Below, piece after piece: positions 19,925 through 30,176 of a stretch of DNA of 35,472 nt (the first letter of the stretch is position 1; each line of letters begins with the position of its first letter). The notes beneath the pieces were generated by a model. The model had not been told where the DNA came from. It saw nothing but the letters and a program-made list of their open reading frames with translations, and ran no database searches. Made by a program: the position numbers and the translations under genes. The stretch lies in assembly GCA_963575745.1 (NCBI GenBank), contig CAUYUJ010003019.1, positions 47,501 to 82,972 of the forward strand, read 5' to 3'. The stretch is from Prorocentrum cordatum. Taxonomy: Eukaryota > Sar > Dinophyceae > Prorocentrales > Prorocentraceae.

Positions 19925-20227
19925 TACGAATAGATTTCCGGACCTAGCAGACCGAGTTCAGACCTCTGGAGTCAAGAAGCGAACGCGCCTGGTGATTCTG
20001 AGTGCGATAGGTGTGCTTACCAGCACTGTAGCTGCCATGCAGCTCGAATTAAGTAGACAATACCGACACCGCAAATCAAGTTGACTCGAATAATACGAAT
20101 AGGTTTGCGGACCTAGCTCGGCTAGCAGACCGAGTTCAGACCTATGGATTCAACAGGCGAACGCGCCTGATGATTCTGAGTGTGCTGGATGTGCTTACCA
20201 GCACTGTAGTCCAGCGCTCCGGAATTA
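19925..20227 (+). repeat. Composite satellite unit U5, right part
   Basis: Monomers continuing the interrupted U5, matching 26757-27050. They end in a short CCAGCGCTCCGGAATTA fragment at which the next hairpin terminus begins. Confidence 0.75.
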
Positions 20228-20260
20228 CTGGGCGCCAGCGGTAAACCGTCAACCTTGGTT
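20228..20260 (+). repeat. Left half of hairpin target occupied by E2
   Basis: CTGGGCG, CCAGCGGTAA arm (one change), loop ending CAACCTTGGTT (20250-20260). The right-hand copy at 26117-26127 reads CAACCTTCCTT: 11 bp with two mismatches, 7 bp exact. Confidence 0.8.
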
Positions 20261-20326
20261 TTTGCGCATTGCGTGCCGCCACAGCAGGGTCGGGTCACCG
20301 CCCAGGCGATAGCCACACAGGGAGGC

Positions 20327-23300
20327 CTAGTATCCTGCCAAATGCAGGCATTCCTCCACTCCCAAAAGGAGTTGTCGGGCAGACTCTAACTCAGCTGCAG
20401 TGATAGTGCTCGCGGGGGGAAGGAGGAAAGAGGAAGAGGCCACGTTGGGCTCCCACACGCCACTCGGAAGAGTGACAGGATATTCAGCAACAGAAGAGGA
20501 GCACAAATGAAAATCTATCTGCCAGCCACAGCCTACGCCCAGATAGGATCTTCCACCATCGAAGCTTCCCCGAATGGCGTCGATCAGAATAGCGTTAGCT
20601 TTAACATGGGATAGGAAATCATGCCTAAAACGTGTTCTACAAAAGCCCTGCCTAGCTCTGTGTGTTAACTCATCCGCAGCAGTATTGTCCTCTCTGTATA
20701 CCCACTTGAAGATATGTCTCCCAAGACAGGCCGCCTGCACACCACATCTCTTAGCTAGAATGTCTAACTTATTCTGGATGCCGCCCACAATCTTGTCATA
20801 ATGCACATTGGCAGTAAAATACAAGCCTTGGATCCACCTCACAACGCATTGAGGGTCTCCCTTCAGTTCAATGGCAATCCTTCCCACCTGGAACTCCCAC
20901 TCCGTGTAATCCTCCAATATCTTAGCATATCGTTTGGACAACACCTCCTCCTTCTTCCTGCTAAGCTCCTCCGAAAGTACCTCCTCCTCCCTCTCTTCCA
21001 TAGGCTTCCAAGGGATAGGATCTTTAAGAACCAGGAAATCAGAAACACCAGGAACCTGAAGAAGCATAAAAACTTGACGAGCGAACTTGACCCAGGCCTC
21101 CTCTGACCATTCCAGAACATGGTACCAGTACGTCCCTCCCACAAGCTCAAAGGGTGTTCTCCACGGGCGCATGCCGATAGGAGCTCCGCCAGTCCTCACA
21201 CGAGTCCCAGCACGTCCAGCCTGGCTTCCTAAAGATAGTATCAGATCATCCCGCCTGGATTCCCACTCCCCTCCTCCGTGCAACATGGACAGTCGTGCCT
21301 GCAGGTAGCCGTTGACAGCAGTGCCCGTGTCCACCACCGTGGGCTGATTGTAATAGCGGGTTGGGTCCTCGAACGTGTCTCTGAGTCTCGCCGTGTTCTG
21401 AGAAAGTTGGGTCCTCTGACGTTTGGCCTCATTCATGCACAACGTTTTTCTTTTCCGTCGGTTCATGGGCTCAGGGGGCGTCGTATCATCAGCAGGAGCA
21501 CCAGGAGCATACAATGAAGGCGGTACCAATTGTGAGCCACCCACCACAGAAATCTCCTCCACGCCTCCTCCGTCCCTGCCAAAACAAGACAATGCAATAT
21601 CCTTCGCCCATTTCCACTGCCGATATAGGAAGACCTGTGCAAGTGGAGGTCTGCCAGCTTCATAAAAAGCTTGCCTCCCTCTTTTGTACATGCGCGACAT
21701 GAATACAGCCCACCCCTCCTCCTCCCTCTTCGCTCTCCACGTCATCCTGCTCAACATCTTCCCCTCCTCCTTGTGTATAAATGCAATCGTAGAACTGTCA
21801 ACAGTGGCTCCTTCCAAGCCGAAAAGAAACTTAGATCTCACTCTAGATTCATATCGTGCAAATTTATTCTTCCAAGCAATCCTCCTGGAGGTGTAAAACG
21901 CTCGATCATTCCAGAAAGCACGAATAGCTTTTGCCATACGGTATCGCACATCAACATGATCCTTGAAATTCCTCGCAATCTTAGTCCCCAGCACAATAAT
22001 TTCATCCACCTGCGGTATAGTGATGTTCTCGGGGAGAGACACATTGGGCCCCCTGGACATACCTGGCGGGAACAACGTCACCATGAGAGGCTCCGTCACA
22101 CCGGTGGTAGTACCCACGTCCATAAACTCAAGACTGCTCTGCTTCCAACGAAAGCCGTGGTCGTGGAGAGCCCACGTCAACTGTAGAATCATTTTAGCCA
22201 ATGTGGGGCGATCAGGAGCCGTGAGAAGCACGTTGTCCGCCCATATGAAGTGACTCACCACAATACCTCCTGCTTCACCCGAGAGTACAACACCGACAGC
22301 ATCTCTCGCCCAAGCAGACGTAATGTCACCAAACATGACCAGTGATTGAGCAGTCCACAGATCAGGTCCTTCCTTAGAACCTGTCTTCACACACGTTGTC
22401 CAAGGGAGCGTATCAGTGCAGACACCCTCAAACTGAAAGACCGCCTCATTACCAACAGAGTTCTCAATAAGACCATACCGAAGCTCCACATCAACACTCA
22501 AACGCTCAAGTGTAGAAGAAGCAACTTGGACAGTGAGCGAGTCAAATGCAGTGGCAACATCCAGGGACGCAACAACAATATTCTCCTCCTTCCCCCACAG
22601 TCTGGCATGTCTGCACATCGCCTTCAATCCCGACGTTACCTCATGTGTCTTACGACCTTGCTGAAAACCATACAAACACAAAGACGGAGCAACAACAGGA
22701 GCAATAGACATCAAATGCGAATTGAGTAGAATACACAAGCAGCCCATGTACCATTTGTTCACAACAGAATTCACCGCAAGAGTACGACTGTCATCAAACC
22801 TCTTACCCTTGCCGTTCTTCAACATAATAGATGCACGGATGAACTTCCAAGACTCAGGTGCCTCTGCCATTCGCCAGAAGCGTCGCTGGAAGCAGTCAAG
22901 CACCACACGAAGTGCTTCCCAGGACAAAGAACGTAACATGCGTGCACTGATACCGTCAGCACCTACCGCCTTGCCTTCACGAAGCCTGGAACGAGCACGA
23001 CAGAGAACATGCATGGTAATAGGAGAAGAAGTGTGAGTGCTGCGCGCACGTGCCTCATCAGCTTGGACCCGAAGCTGCTCCAGAGTCGCCATATTCATAG
23101 CAAGACGTTCCGACTTAGAGTACTTAGCCCTGACCACCCTCGTCATATCCTCCTTCCACTTACTGCGGTCTTCACACCATTCCCCGTCGATCATCATAGA
23201 GTTAGTAACAGTCTTAGTCTTGACCCCATCCCGATAACGATAAAGAAGTAGACGTTTCATGAACTGCCTTCGAACACGATTCCAACGACGACGACTATCC

Positions 23301-24565
23301 TTGAACGTAGCCTCATCGATCTGACCAGATTTCCAGAGTTTGTGGACTCTGTAGTGGGCCTCTTTCACCTGAGCTTCCTCCTGGGTCAACTTCGGGATGA
23401 GCGAAGCCGATTTAAAGCCATAACAGCGTTTGTCGGCGACAGCCCCCTCCTTCAATCGTGATTCCAGGTCGGCTAGAGAAATGGATCTCCACCTAGTATG
23501 CCAGATCACCCTTCCCTCAGACTCCTCCGTGCAGTACTGATTTTTGCGTTTTTTATTATGGCCGCAACCCCCTCCAGACTTCCACCCAGCAATCTGTGCA
23601 ACGGCCATATCAAACTCTCTGCACTGTTTCACCTCCTTACCCTCCAGCACAAACCACGAGGCGAACGATCGACTGCCAGTGGCCTTCGTCCTACCAGAGG
23701 ACTTCCCCCGCAGCAAACATGGGAGATCAAAACATATCATCTTGTGGTCACTCCATTCAGTGTCTCGAGAGCCAGGAGGGTGCGCATACATAACGTGCAA
23801 CTTAGAACACATAACATGAGTCTCCCAAGTCACAGGACACGCAACATAGTCAATGACGTGCTTAGTCCTAGCACCTCCACCACACCAGGTAAACTCACGG
23901 TCAATGAATGTGTTGATCAGCTTCAGACGTAGCTGGGCCATACAAACACACCAGGCACGCGCACATGCACCCTGCAACACATCCCTCTGCCTCTCCTCCC
24001 TCACAATACGCTCGTTCACACCACCACCAGAGATGCGAAGTCGATCGATCTCAACATGAGGCTGCACTTCAACATTGGCGTCGGCACAAACAACAACATC
24101 ATGAATACTGTACTTTTGACGCATGCGCACCACAGCACTCGATAATTCAAGAAGAACGTTCTGGTACAGATGGAACGTGGCCTGGTACCCCTCAGACGTT
24201 GTCCCAAAGAAACCTTGCTGAGGAAGATACACGCCAGCATAGATGAATGCGCCCACTTCTGGCCCACGGAAGGCACAGACCGCAAATCTTCTACCAGCAG
24301 CGTGTCCCAAGAAACAGGAGTTGAGAGTAGACGAGAATAGTACACCTGCTTGGCCCTCAATCGAGCCACTGTCAAGCTTCACTTCAGCTGAGCTGCGATA
24401 GTGAAAACCAGCCTCATTCAACGCATCACGTCTGAGAAACTGGCACTCCTGGAGCCCGACAAGTTGCACTCCCAGCTCACGCAAGTAAGGAAGAGCAGAT
24501 AGGGAAGTAGCATCACTCATCATTCTGATGTTCCAACAGGCCGCCCTCAGCGGGCGGGTACGTCG
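20327..24565 (-). CDS. E2 ORF2: endonuclease, reverse transcriptase, RNase H-like
   Basis: Residues are counted from ATG at 24523 (1398 codons); 14 more in-frame codons lie upstream to the ORF1 UGA. They include LRAACWNIR, the first endonuclease strand, so the ATG at 24523 would miss it. Endonuclease: LQEC (E26), ADAN (D148), VIDY (D225), SDH (D259, H260). Reverse transcriptase: GAD near 522, LYGFQQG near 618-624, motif A DVATAFD (655-661), motif B GSKEGP (715-720) and motif C WADN (761-764). A WKWAKDIA motif follows the RT. An Arg/Lys/Glu-rich linker leads to an RNase H-like region in permuted order: GDP (D1223), NTAADELTHRAR (D1284), FDGG (D1322), AAELESAR (E1378). The length is normal for a LINE ORF2. 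The TAG-type end is at 20327, 66 bp from the element end. Confidence 0.9.
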   Translation of the reverse strand, partial: RRTRPLRAACWNIRMMSDATSLSALPYLRELGVQLVGLQECQFLRRDALNEAGFHYRSSAEVKLDSGSIEGQAGVLFSSTLNSCFLGHAAGRRFAVCAFRGPEVGAFIYAGVYLPQQGFFGTTSEGYQATFHLYQNVLLELSSAVVRMRQKYSIHDVVVCADANVEVQPHVEIDRLRISGGGVNERIVREERQRDVLQGACARAWCVCMAQLRLKLINTFIDREFTWCGGGARTKHVIDYVACPVTWETHVMCSKLHVMYAHPPGSRDTEWSDHKMICFDLPCLLRGKSSGRTKATGSRSFASWFVLEGKEVKQCREFDMAVAQIAGWKSGGGCGHNKKRKNQYCTEESEGRVIWHTRWRSISLADLESRLKEGAVADKRCYGFKSASLIPKLTQEEAQVKEAHYRVHKLWKSGQIDEATFKDSRRRWNRVRRQFMKRLLLYRYRDGVKTKTVTNSMMIDGEWCEDRSKWKEDMTRVVRAKYSKSERLAMNMATLEQLRVQADEARARSTHTSSPITMHVLCRARSRLREGKAVGADGISARMLRSLSWEALRVVLDCFQRRFWRMAEAPESWKFIRASIMLKNGKGKRFDDSRTLAVNSVVNKWYMGCLCILLNSHLMSIAPVVAPSLCLYGFQQGRKTHEVTSGLKAMCRHARLWGKEENIVVASLDVATAFDSLTVQVASSTLERLSVDVELRYGLIENSVGNEAVFQFEGVCTDTLPWTTCVKTGSKEGPDLWTAQSLVMFGDITSAWARDAVGVVLSGEAGGIVVSHFIWADNVLLTAPDRPTLAKMILQLTWALHDHGFRWKQSSLEFMDVGTTTGVTEPLMVTLFPPGMSRGPNVSLPENITIPQVDEIIVLGTKIARNFKDHVDVRYRMAKAIRAFWNDRAFYTSRRIAWKNKFARYESRVRSKFLFGLEGATVDSSTIAFIHKEEGKMLSRMTWRAKREEEGWAVFMSRMYKRGRQAFYEAGRPPLAQVFLYRQWKWAKDIALSCFGRDGGGVEEISVVGGSQLVPPSLYAPGAPADDTTPPEPMNRRKRKTLCMNEAKRQRTQLSQNTARLRDTFEDPTRYYNQPTVVDTGTAVNGYLQARLSMLHGGGEWESRRDDLILSLGSQAGRAGTRVRTGGAPIGMRPWRTPFELVGGTYWYHVLEWSEEAWVKFARQVFMLLQVPGVSDFLVLKDPIPWKPMEEREEEVLSEELSRKKEEVLSKRYAKILEDYTEWEFQVGRIAIELKGDPQCVVRWIQGLYFTANVHYDKIVGGIQNKLDILAKRCGVQAACLGRHIFKWVYREDNTAADELTHRARQGFCRTRFRHDFLSHVKANAILIDAIRGSFDGGRSYLGVGCGWQIDFHLCSSSVAEYPVTLPSGVWEPNVASSSFLLPPASTITAAELESARQLLLGVEECLHLAGY

Positions 24566-24568
24566 TCA
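24566..24568 (-). other. Candidate UGA readthrough codon, E2
   Basis: ORF1 ends GTG TGA CGA, and ORF2 continues in frame. As in E1, the base after UGA is C. The endonuclease WN motif is about a dozen codons downstream, with no ATG between the stop and it. Confidence 0.6.
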
Positions 24569-25882
24569 CACGGAATCTCCATTCAGCAGCGACTGCCAGG
24601 GCCCAGGAAGGATCTTGTCATCGAACTCAATCACCGATTCAGGCCTCAGAGTCCAACCATGCCTGGGATCCCAGGTTCCCAAACAGATCTGCCCACCGGT
24701 TTCAGGATAGCCCCAAGCCCAAGACATCACAGGAGACCCATACTGAATTTTGACACGATTGTTTTTCTTCAGCGGGTTCCTCACACGGAAGTATGTAGCT
24801 GTAAGTTTACTGCCAGCCCTCACCTGCCCCTCACGCCAAGGCTCACACTGCACACGAATGCCGATGTACGACTGAGTAGCTGGAAGAAGGGAATCATCTC
24901 TCCAAAGGGGACCCGTGCGCGAGGAGATAACTTTCCAGAACTCCTCCCTGACCTTCCAGACAGTCTCCTTACTCGTGCCATGAACGAAGAAAACACGCAG
25001 CCTAAAGACACCGAACGGCTTGCCCTGGTACTCTCTATTGATGGCCTCACGATCAAAGATCTTCGCATTAACCTCAAACTGCGAGCCAACTTCATCTAAG
25101 AGAATCTGGATAACTCTGGTGGCCCTGGCCTCTGACATGATGTTGCTCGTGCGCGCCTGGACATCCCGAGGGTCACCCGAAGTCCAGCCCGAGAGCGTCA
25201 AGTATCCAGGAACAAATGGGGTTGTGCTCCTGGGTCCTGCATTGCCTCCAAGACTCACCCGAGTAGATACAGAGGCAGCATCACTGGCCGCACCATCATT
25301 TCCTACCGTCGCTAACTGCTTCTGAACCTGAGCATTCACCGCCTCCTGCTGCTGCTTCTGCTGCTTCACCTCCTCCCTAAGTTGTTCGAGGTCAGACTTC
25401 AAAGGTGCAACCTCCTGCTTGATCTCCTTCCTCACCTCCTCCTTATGTTCCGTCAGAGTACATTTGAGCATATCTGCCAAGTTCTGAAACTCATTACGCA
25501 GTAGACCAATAGTGACAGGCTCTTTGTCATCCGAAGCGCCCTTACCACCTATCCCAGCACGAGCCATCTTGGAGGACCTGGAAGCATCCCCCACCTCGTT
25601 TCTTTCACTGATCTGCTTCATGGAGACATCGGCACAGGCAGCGGCAGCAGATGCAAAGGATGGAGCATGCTGCATCACAAGTTGTGGTGGATGGCCAGCA
25701 GAAGATGGGTCTGTCGACATCGTATCTGCGATACGCCCTGCCTTCGATGCTTCCAACGCCGAGAATAGAGCACGTTCGTCCTGTGTCGTATGCTCAGGGA
25801 TATCGTCCCAGCCCTCAAAGTCCCAGTCGTCTTCTGAAATAACAGCCGTGATTGCAACACAACAAACACAAAGTGGCCCCAA
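24566..25882 (-). CDS. E2 ORF1 protein
   Basis: 438 codons from a TTG at 25882; the first ATG is at 25720 (residue 55). The segment before it (DDWDFEGWDD, about 18-27) is acidic and aromatic like the start of E1 ORF1. A pyrimidine-rich stretch ending TTATTTCAG lies just before the DDW codons, so a 3' splice site there is possible. Residues about 128-192 form a strong coiled coil rich in Glu, Lys and Gln (EQLREEVKQQKQQQE). A Ser/Ala/Gly linker leads to a globular C-terminal half with YLTLSGW near 227, FRLRVFFVHG near 292 and VQCEPW near 351. Role by analogy: trimeric RNA-binding chaperone of the retrotransposition complex. No zinc knuckle is seen. Confidence 0.8.
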   Translation of the reverse strand: MGPLCVCCVAITAVISEDDWDFEGWDDIPEHTTQDERALFSALEASKAGRIADTMSTDPSSAGHPPQLVMQHAPSFASAAAACADVSMKQISERNEVGDASRSSKMARAGIGGKGASDDKEPVTIGLLRNEFQNLADMLKCTLTEHKEEVRKEIKQEVAPLKSDLEQLREEVKQQKQQQEAVNAQVQKQLATVGNDGAASDAASVSTRVSLGGNAGPRSTTPFVPGYLTLSGWTSGDPRDVQARTSNIMSEARATRVIQILLDEVGSQFEVNAKIFDREAINREYQGKPFGVFRLRVFFVHGTSKETVWKVREEFWKVISSRTGPLWRDDSLLPATQSYIGIRVQCEPWREGQVRAGSKLTATYFRVRNPLKKNNRVKIQYGSPVMSWAWGYPETGGQICLGTWDPRHGWTLRPESVIEFDDKILPGPWQSLLNGDSV

Positions 25883-26116
25883 GAGAAAAACTGGAATACA
25901 GTGTGCCAGCTAGCCACGGGATATCTGTAATAGGCCTGCCAACAATACACCAAGCAGAGAAGATGCCAGCCGCAAGCAGAGAAGATGCCAGCCGCCAGGC
26001 GCCAGCAGCCGCCGCTATCGCGAGGGTGCCGAGGCCCGAGTGGAGCGAGATGGACGGGCGCGGCCGAGGGCGGGAGGGGCGCGGCAGGGGGGGGCCACCA
26101 AGGAGTCCCCCGACGG
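25883..26116 (-). other. E2 5' region
   Basis: GC-rich leader with two near-identical GCAGAGAAGATGCCAGCCGC copies in tandem (plus strand, about 25974-26000) and a G run near 26090 on the plus strand. A 179-codon open frame (25675-26214) overlaps ORF1 in another frame and runs out into the satellite, so it is not accepted as a gene. Confidence 0.5.
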
Positions 26117-27602
26117 CAACCTTCCTTACCGCCGGAGGACTCGTAGAGCTTCCTTACCGCCGGGGAACTCGTAGAACTTCCAAGCTCGACTTCAGTTGAG
26201 AAAACCGAGAGCACCTACCAACATTCTTACTCATAGTGAATATTTTTTGACCTCTGAATGCGACAAGCGGACGCGTCTGATCAGACCGAGTTCAGACCTC
26301 TCAATGCGACAGGCGGACGCGTCTGATGTATGCGAATCGACTCATGTGATTACCAGCCCTGCAGCCCCCCTACAGCCCGAGTTAAGTGCAGAAAACCGAC
26401 AGCATCTCTCAGGACTCGAATAATATAGTAGTTTCGCAGACCTGTTTCGAGCAGCAGACCAAGTTCTGAGCTCTCGAATCGACCAACGAACGCGCCTGAT
26501 GTGTGCAAATCGATTTCTATGGCCCGCAGCACTGTAGCCTGAGTGCAGAAAATTAAGAGCACTTTTCACGATGATTCGGACAATACGAATATTTTCGCGA
26601 ACCTAGCTCGGGCAGCAGGCCGAGTTGAGAGCTCTCGATACAACATACAAACGCGCCCGATAATTCTCAATCGATTTCTGTGACTGGGCTATGTAGCTGC
26701 CTACAGCTCAATTTAAGTACAGAAAATACCGAGAGCGTTTGTCAAGATGACTCGAATAATACGAATAGATTTGCGGACCTAGCTCGGCTAGCAGACCGAG
26801 TTCAGACCTCTGGAGTCAAGAGGCGAACGCGCCTGGTGATTCTGAGTGCGATAGGTGTGCTTACCAGCACTGTAGCTGCCATGCAGCTCGAATTAAGTAG
26901 ACAATACCGACACCGCGTATCAAGTTGACTCGAATAATACGAATAGGTTTGCGGACCTAGCTCGGCTAGCAGACCGAGTTCATACCTATGGATTCGACAG
27001 GCGAACGCACCTGATGATTCTGAGTGCGATAGGTGTGCTTACCAGCACTGTAGCTGCGCTACAGCTCGATTTAAGTAGACAACACCGGCAACGCGTATCA
27101 AGTTCACTCGAATAATACGAATAGGTTTGCAGACCTAGCTCGGCTAGCAGACCAAGTTCAGACCTCTGGATTCGACAGACGAACACGCCTGATGATTCTG
27201 AGTGCGATAGCTGTGCTTACCAGCTCTGTAGCTGTCCTACAGCTCGAGTAAAGTACAAAATACCGACAACGCGTATCAACATGACTCAAAACGGCCGTTC
27301 CCGCCAGTATGTTTTTTTGGTCTTCAAAGTTACCCGATCGAGCTGATATCAAGATGGCGAGCGGGAATAAGATCGAATATCATGACAAAAAATACTAGAG
27401 CTCTAACGAATTGTCAAATTTCGAGAACATAATTTTAAACCGACGAAAAGTTGTGAAAAGTTCAGTTCTTTTTATTCGAGCCAACTAGCTCTCCAGCGCG
27501 CCGGAATTACTCTTCGCTTCCAGCTCTAACTAGCTAAGGGAAGCTCTACGAGTTACTCTAAAGCTTCCAGCAATAACTTGCTAAGGGAAGCTCTACGAGT
27601 TA
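26117..27602 (+). repeat. Composite satellite unit U7, with E2 right TSD
   Basis: TSD copy, right hairpin arm, then two successive head starts (TTACCGCCGGAGGACTCG and TTACCGCCGGGGAACTCG), monomers with starts near 26749, 26927 and 27106, the conserved tail (about 27291-27485), and two end blocks finishing at CTCTACGAGTTA. Bases 26155-26755 are nearly identical to 18196-18800, a recent duplication. Confidence 0.8.
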
Positions 27603-27778
27603 CGCTTGCACGCGTGCGGGCTCGCGTTCAAGCTTGCCGGAAGCTCTCCCGGACCAGTTGCCGGCTCGAACGACCTGCTGCGAGAATTCTGGACCGGCGG
27701 AGATGGGCTGCTGGCGAGCACCACCACCGTCCGGATTCTAATTTTAAACCCTTTAGCTCTCAGCGAGCTCTCCGGGAA
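27603..27778 (+). repeat. Second copy of 125-bp block plus spacer
   Basis: 27603-27723 repeats 17676-17802 almost exactly. The following 55 bp are unassigned, up to the next hairpin terminus. Confidence 0.7.
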
Positions 27779-27785
27779 CTGGGCG

Positions 27786-27819
27786 CCGGCGGTAAACCGT
27801 CAACCTTTCTTACCGCCGG
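27786..27819 (+). repeat. Empty hairpin target site T9
   Basis: Perfect 10-bp arms, loop variant CAACCTTTCTT. Unoccupied; a clean reference for the pre-insertion site of E1 and E3. Confidence 0.9.
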
Positions 27820-27825
27820 GGGACT

Positions 27826-27972
27826 CGGTGTTTATTGGTTTTTTTTTACATAATCTTTTTTTTACTTAACTCGTTATGGGTCTCTGTTTCATGGAAGTTA
27901 TTTTTTTTATATTTTTCAATTTAGTAGTTTTATTTTTACTCGTTTTAGTTGTTATATTGTTATTTTTAGAGA
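27826..27972 (+). repeat. T-rich insertion in a unit head
   Basis: About 145 bp of T-rich sequence placed between GGGGGACTCG and CTTCCTGACAATATATA, which are contiguous in other heads apart from TAGAG. One short open frame in it is hydrophobic by composition only. Confidence 0.7.
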
Positions 27973-29190
27973 CGCTTCCTGACAATATATACTGCGGGAA
28001 AAAAACTCCAAAGAACGACTATGTTTTAAGCCCAAGCGATTTCAGAGCTCTCAGGATAACGCTATCAAAAAAACGAACAGTTTCGCAACCCAGTTCGAGT
28101 ATCAAACCGAGTTCAGCTCTGAATGCGACAGGCGGGCGCGTCTGATGTCTGCGAATCCACTCATCTGATTCCCAGCCCTGAAGCCACCCTACAGCCCAAA
28201 AGTTGGGGGGGAAAAAGAGTTTTAAGTGCAGAAAACCGCAAGTAATCGACTCGAATAATATAATAGTTTTGGCGAACCTAGTTTCGAACAGCAAACCCGG
28301 GTTACGAGCGTCTGGAATCGACCGCAAGCCGCGCCTGATGTGTGCAAATCGATATATGTGGACCGAAGCTTCTGTAGACCTCCCCAGCACGAGTTGGTTC
28401 AGAAAATTGAGAGCAACGTCCTCATCATTCCCTGACAACACGAACAGTTTCGCGAACCTCAGCTCGGGCAGCAAGCCGAGTTCAGAGCTCTCGGTTCAAT
28501 AGACGAACGCGACTGATGATCCCTCATCGATGTCTGTCACAATGAAACCTGTAGCTGCCCTACAGCTCGAGTTAAGTACAGAAAACCGAGAGCGTCTATC
28601 AAGATGACTCGAATAATACGAATAGATTTGCGGACCTAGCTCGGCTAGCAGACCGAGTTCAGACCTCTGGAATGAACAGGCGAACGCGCGTGATAATTCT
28701 GAATGCGACAGATTTGCTTATCAGCTTTGTAGCTGCTCTAAAGCTCGAGTTAAGTACAGAAACCGAGAGCGTCTATCGAGATGACTCGAATAATACGAAT
28801 AGGTTTGCGGACCTAGCTCGGCTAGCAGACCGAGTTCAGACCTCTGGATTTAATAGGCGAACGCGCCTGATCATTCTGAGTGCGATAGCTGTGCTTACCA
28901 GCCCTGTAGCTGCTCTATAGCTCGAGTTAAGTACAAAATACCGACAGCGCGTATCAAGATGACTCGAAACGCCGTTCCCGCCGGGACGCTTTTTGGCCTT
29001 CAAAGTTCCCGATCGAGCTGAGATAAAATGGCGAGCGGAGATAAGATCGAATATCACGGAAAAATATACTACGCTTCAACGATTGTCCAAATTTTCGAGA
29101 ACAAATTTTCTCAACCGCCTAAAAGTCACCAAAAGGTCCGTCGGTATTTTTCTTGCCACTAGCTCTCCAGCGCCCGGAACTGCGCCGGAA

Positions 29191-30176
29191 CTGGGGCGCC
29201 GGCGGTAAAACCGCAACCTTCTTACCGCGGGGACTCGTAGGAGCTTCCTGACAATCTATAATGTTGGAAAAGGGTTTCATGAGAACGACTAGTTGTTTCT
29301 AGCAAGCGATTCAAGATGACTCTAACAAACAACGAACAGTTCAAACGAACAGTTTTTCCAATCGAGCTCGCGTATCAAACCGAGTTTTTCAAGACCTCTG
29401 AATGCGGCAGGCGGACAAGTCTGATGTCTGCGGATCGATTCCTGTGATTACCAGCTCTGCAGCCCCCTCATACATTCTGAGTTGAGTGCAGAAAACCGAG
29501 AGTACCTCTCAGGGTGACTCGAATAATACAACAGTTTCGCGAATCTCGTTCGAGCAGCAGACCGAGTTCCGAGCTCTCGGTTCGACAAACGGACGCGCCT
29601 GATGTCTCGAAATCGATCCCTGTGACCAGCAGCACTGTAGCCCTTCCCTAGCACGATTTAAATAGAGAAAACCGAGAGCACTTCTCAAGAGGACTCGAAC
29701 AATACCAATAAGTTCGCGAACCTAGCTCGGGGAACAGGCCGAGTTCAGTGAGTTAAGTACGAAAAACCGAGAGCGTCTGTTACAATGACTCGAATAATAC
29801 GAACAGCTTTGCGACCCTAGCTCGGCTAGCAGACCGAGTTCAGACCTCTGGATTCAACAGGCGAACGCGCCTGATCATTCTGAATACATTAGCTGTGCTG
29901 ACCAGCTCTGTAGTTGTCCTGAAGCTCGAGTTATCTTGAGAAAACCGACAGCGCGTATCAAGATGACTCGAAACGGCCGTTCCCGCCGGGACGCTTTTAA
30001 GTTACCCGATCGAGCTGAGATCAAGATGGCGGGCGGGAATAAGATCGAATATCATGGGGAAAAATACTAGAGCTCTAACGAATTGTCAAATTTCGAGAAC
30101 AAAATTTTCAACTGACCAAAAGTCACCAAAAGGTCCGTCGATTTTTCTTGCCAACTAGCTCTCGAGCTCCCCGGAA
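29191..30176 (+). repeat. Composite satellite unit U9
   Basis: Imperfect hairpin (29199-29230, with an extra A and a lost C), head, monomers and tail (about 29972-30165). It ends at CCCCGGAA, where the next unit begins. Confidence 0.8.
29199..29230 (+). repeat. Degraded hairpin target site T10
   Basis: Arms disrupted by small indels (GGTAAAACCGC, then TTACCGCGG). Unoccupied. Confidence 0.7.

Larger units (their letters stand above)
20261..26116 (-). mobile_element. Non-LTR retrotransposon E2, full length
   Basis: About 5.86 kb in the same hairpin loop and orientation as E1. It has ORF1 and ORF2 in one frame separated by UGA, a very short 3' UTR (66 bp) and a terminus reading CGCAATGCGCAAAAACC in element sense. 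E1 and E2 share domain order and motifs but are widely diverged in sequence, so they are separate families of one lineage and not recent copies. Both ORFs are intact. The 5' region (25883-26116) is GC-rich and has a run of seven or more C in element sense. Confidence 0.88.
27779..29190 (+). repeat. Composite satellite unit U8
   Basis: Intact hairpin at its start, head split by a T-rich insertion, diverged monomers with small extra bases, standard monomers near 28605 and 28782, and the tail (about 28967-29160). Confidence 0.8.

Noticed and set aside
10214-24568. Reassigned genetic code with UGA read as an amino acid
   Set aside because: Each element has a single in-frame UGA at the ORF1/ORF2 border while Trp is encoded by TGG throughout, and E1 ORF2 itself ends in TGA.
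25675-26214. 179-codon minus-strand frame over the E2 5' end
   Set aside because: It overlaps ORF1 in another frame and continues through the target site into satellite. Its composition is that of GC-rich leader sequence.
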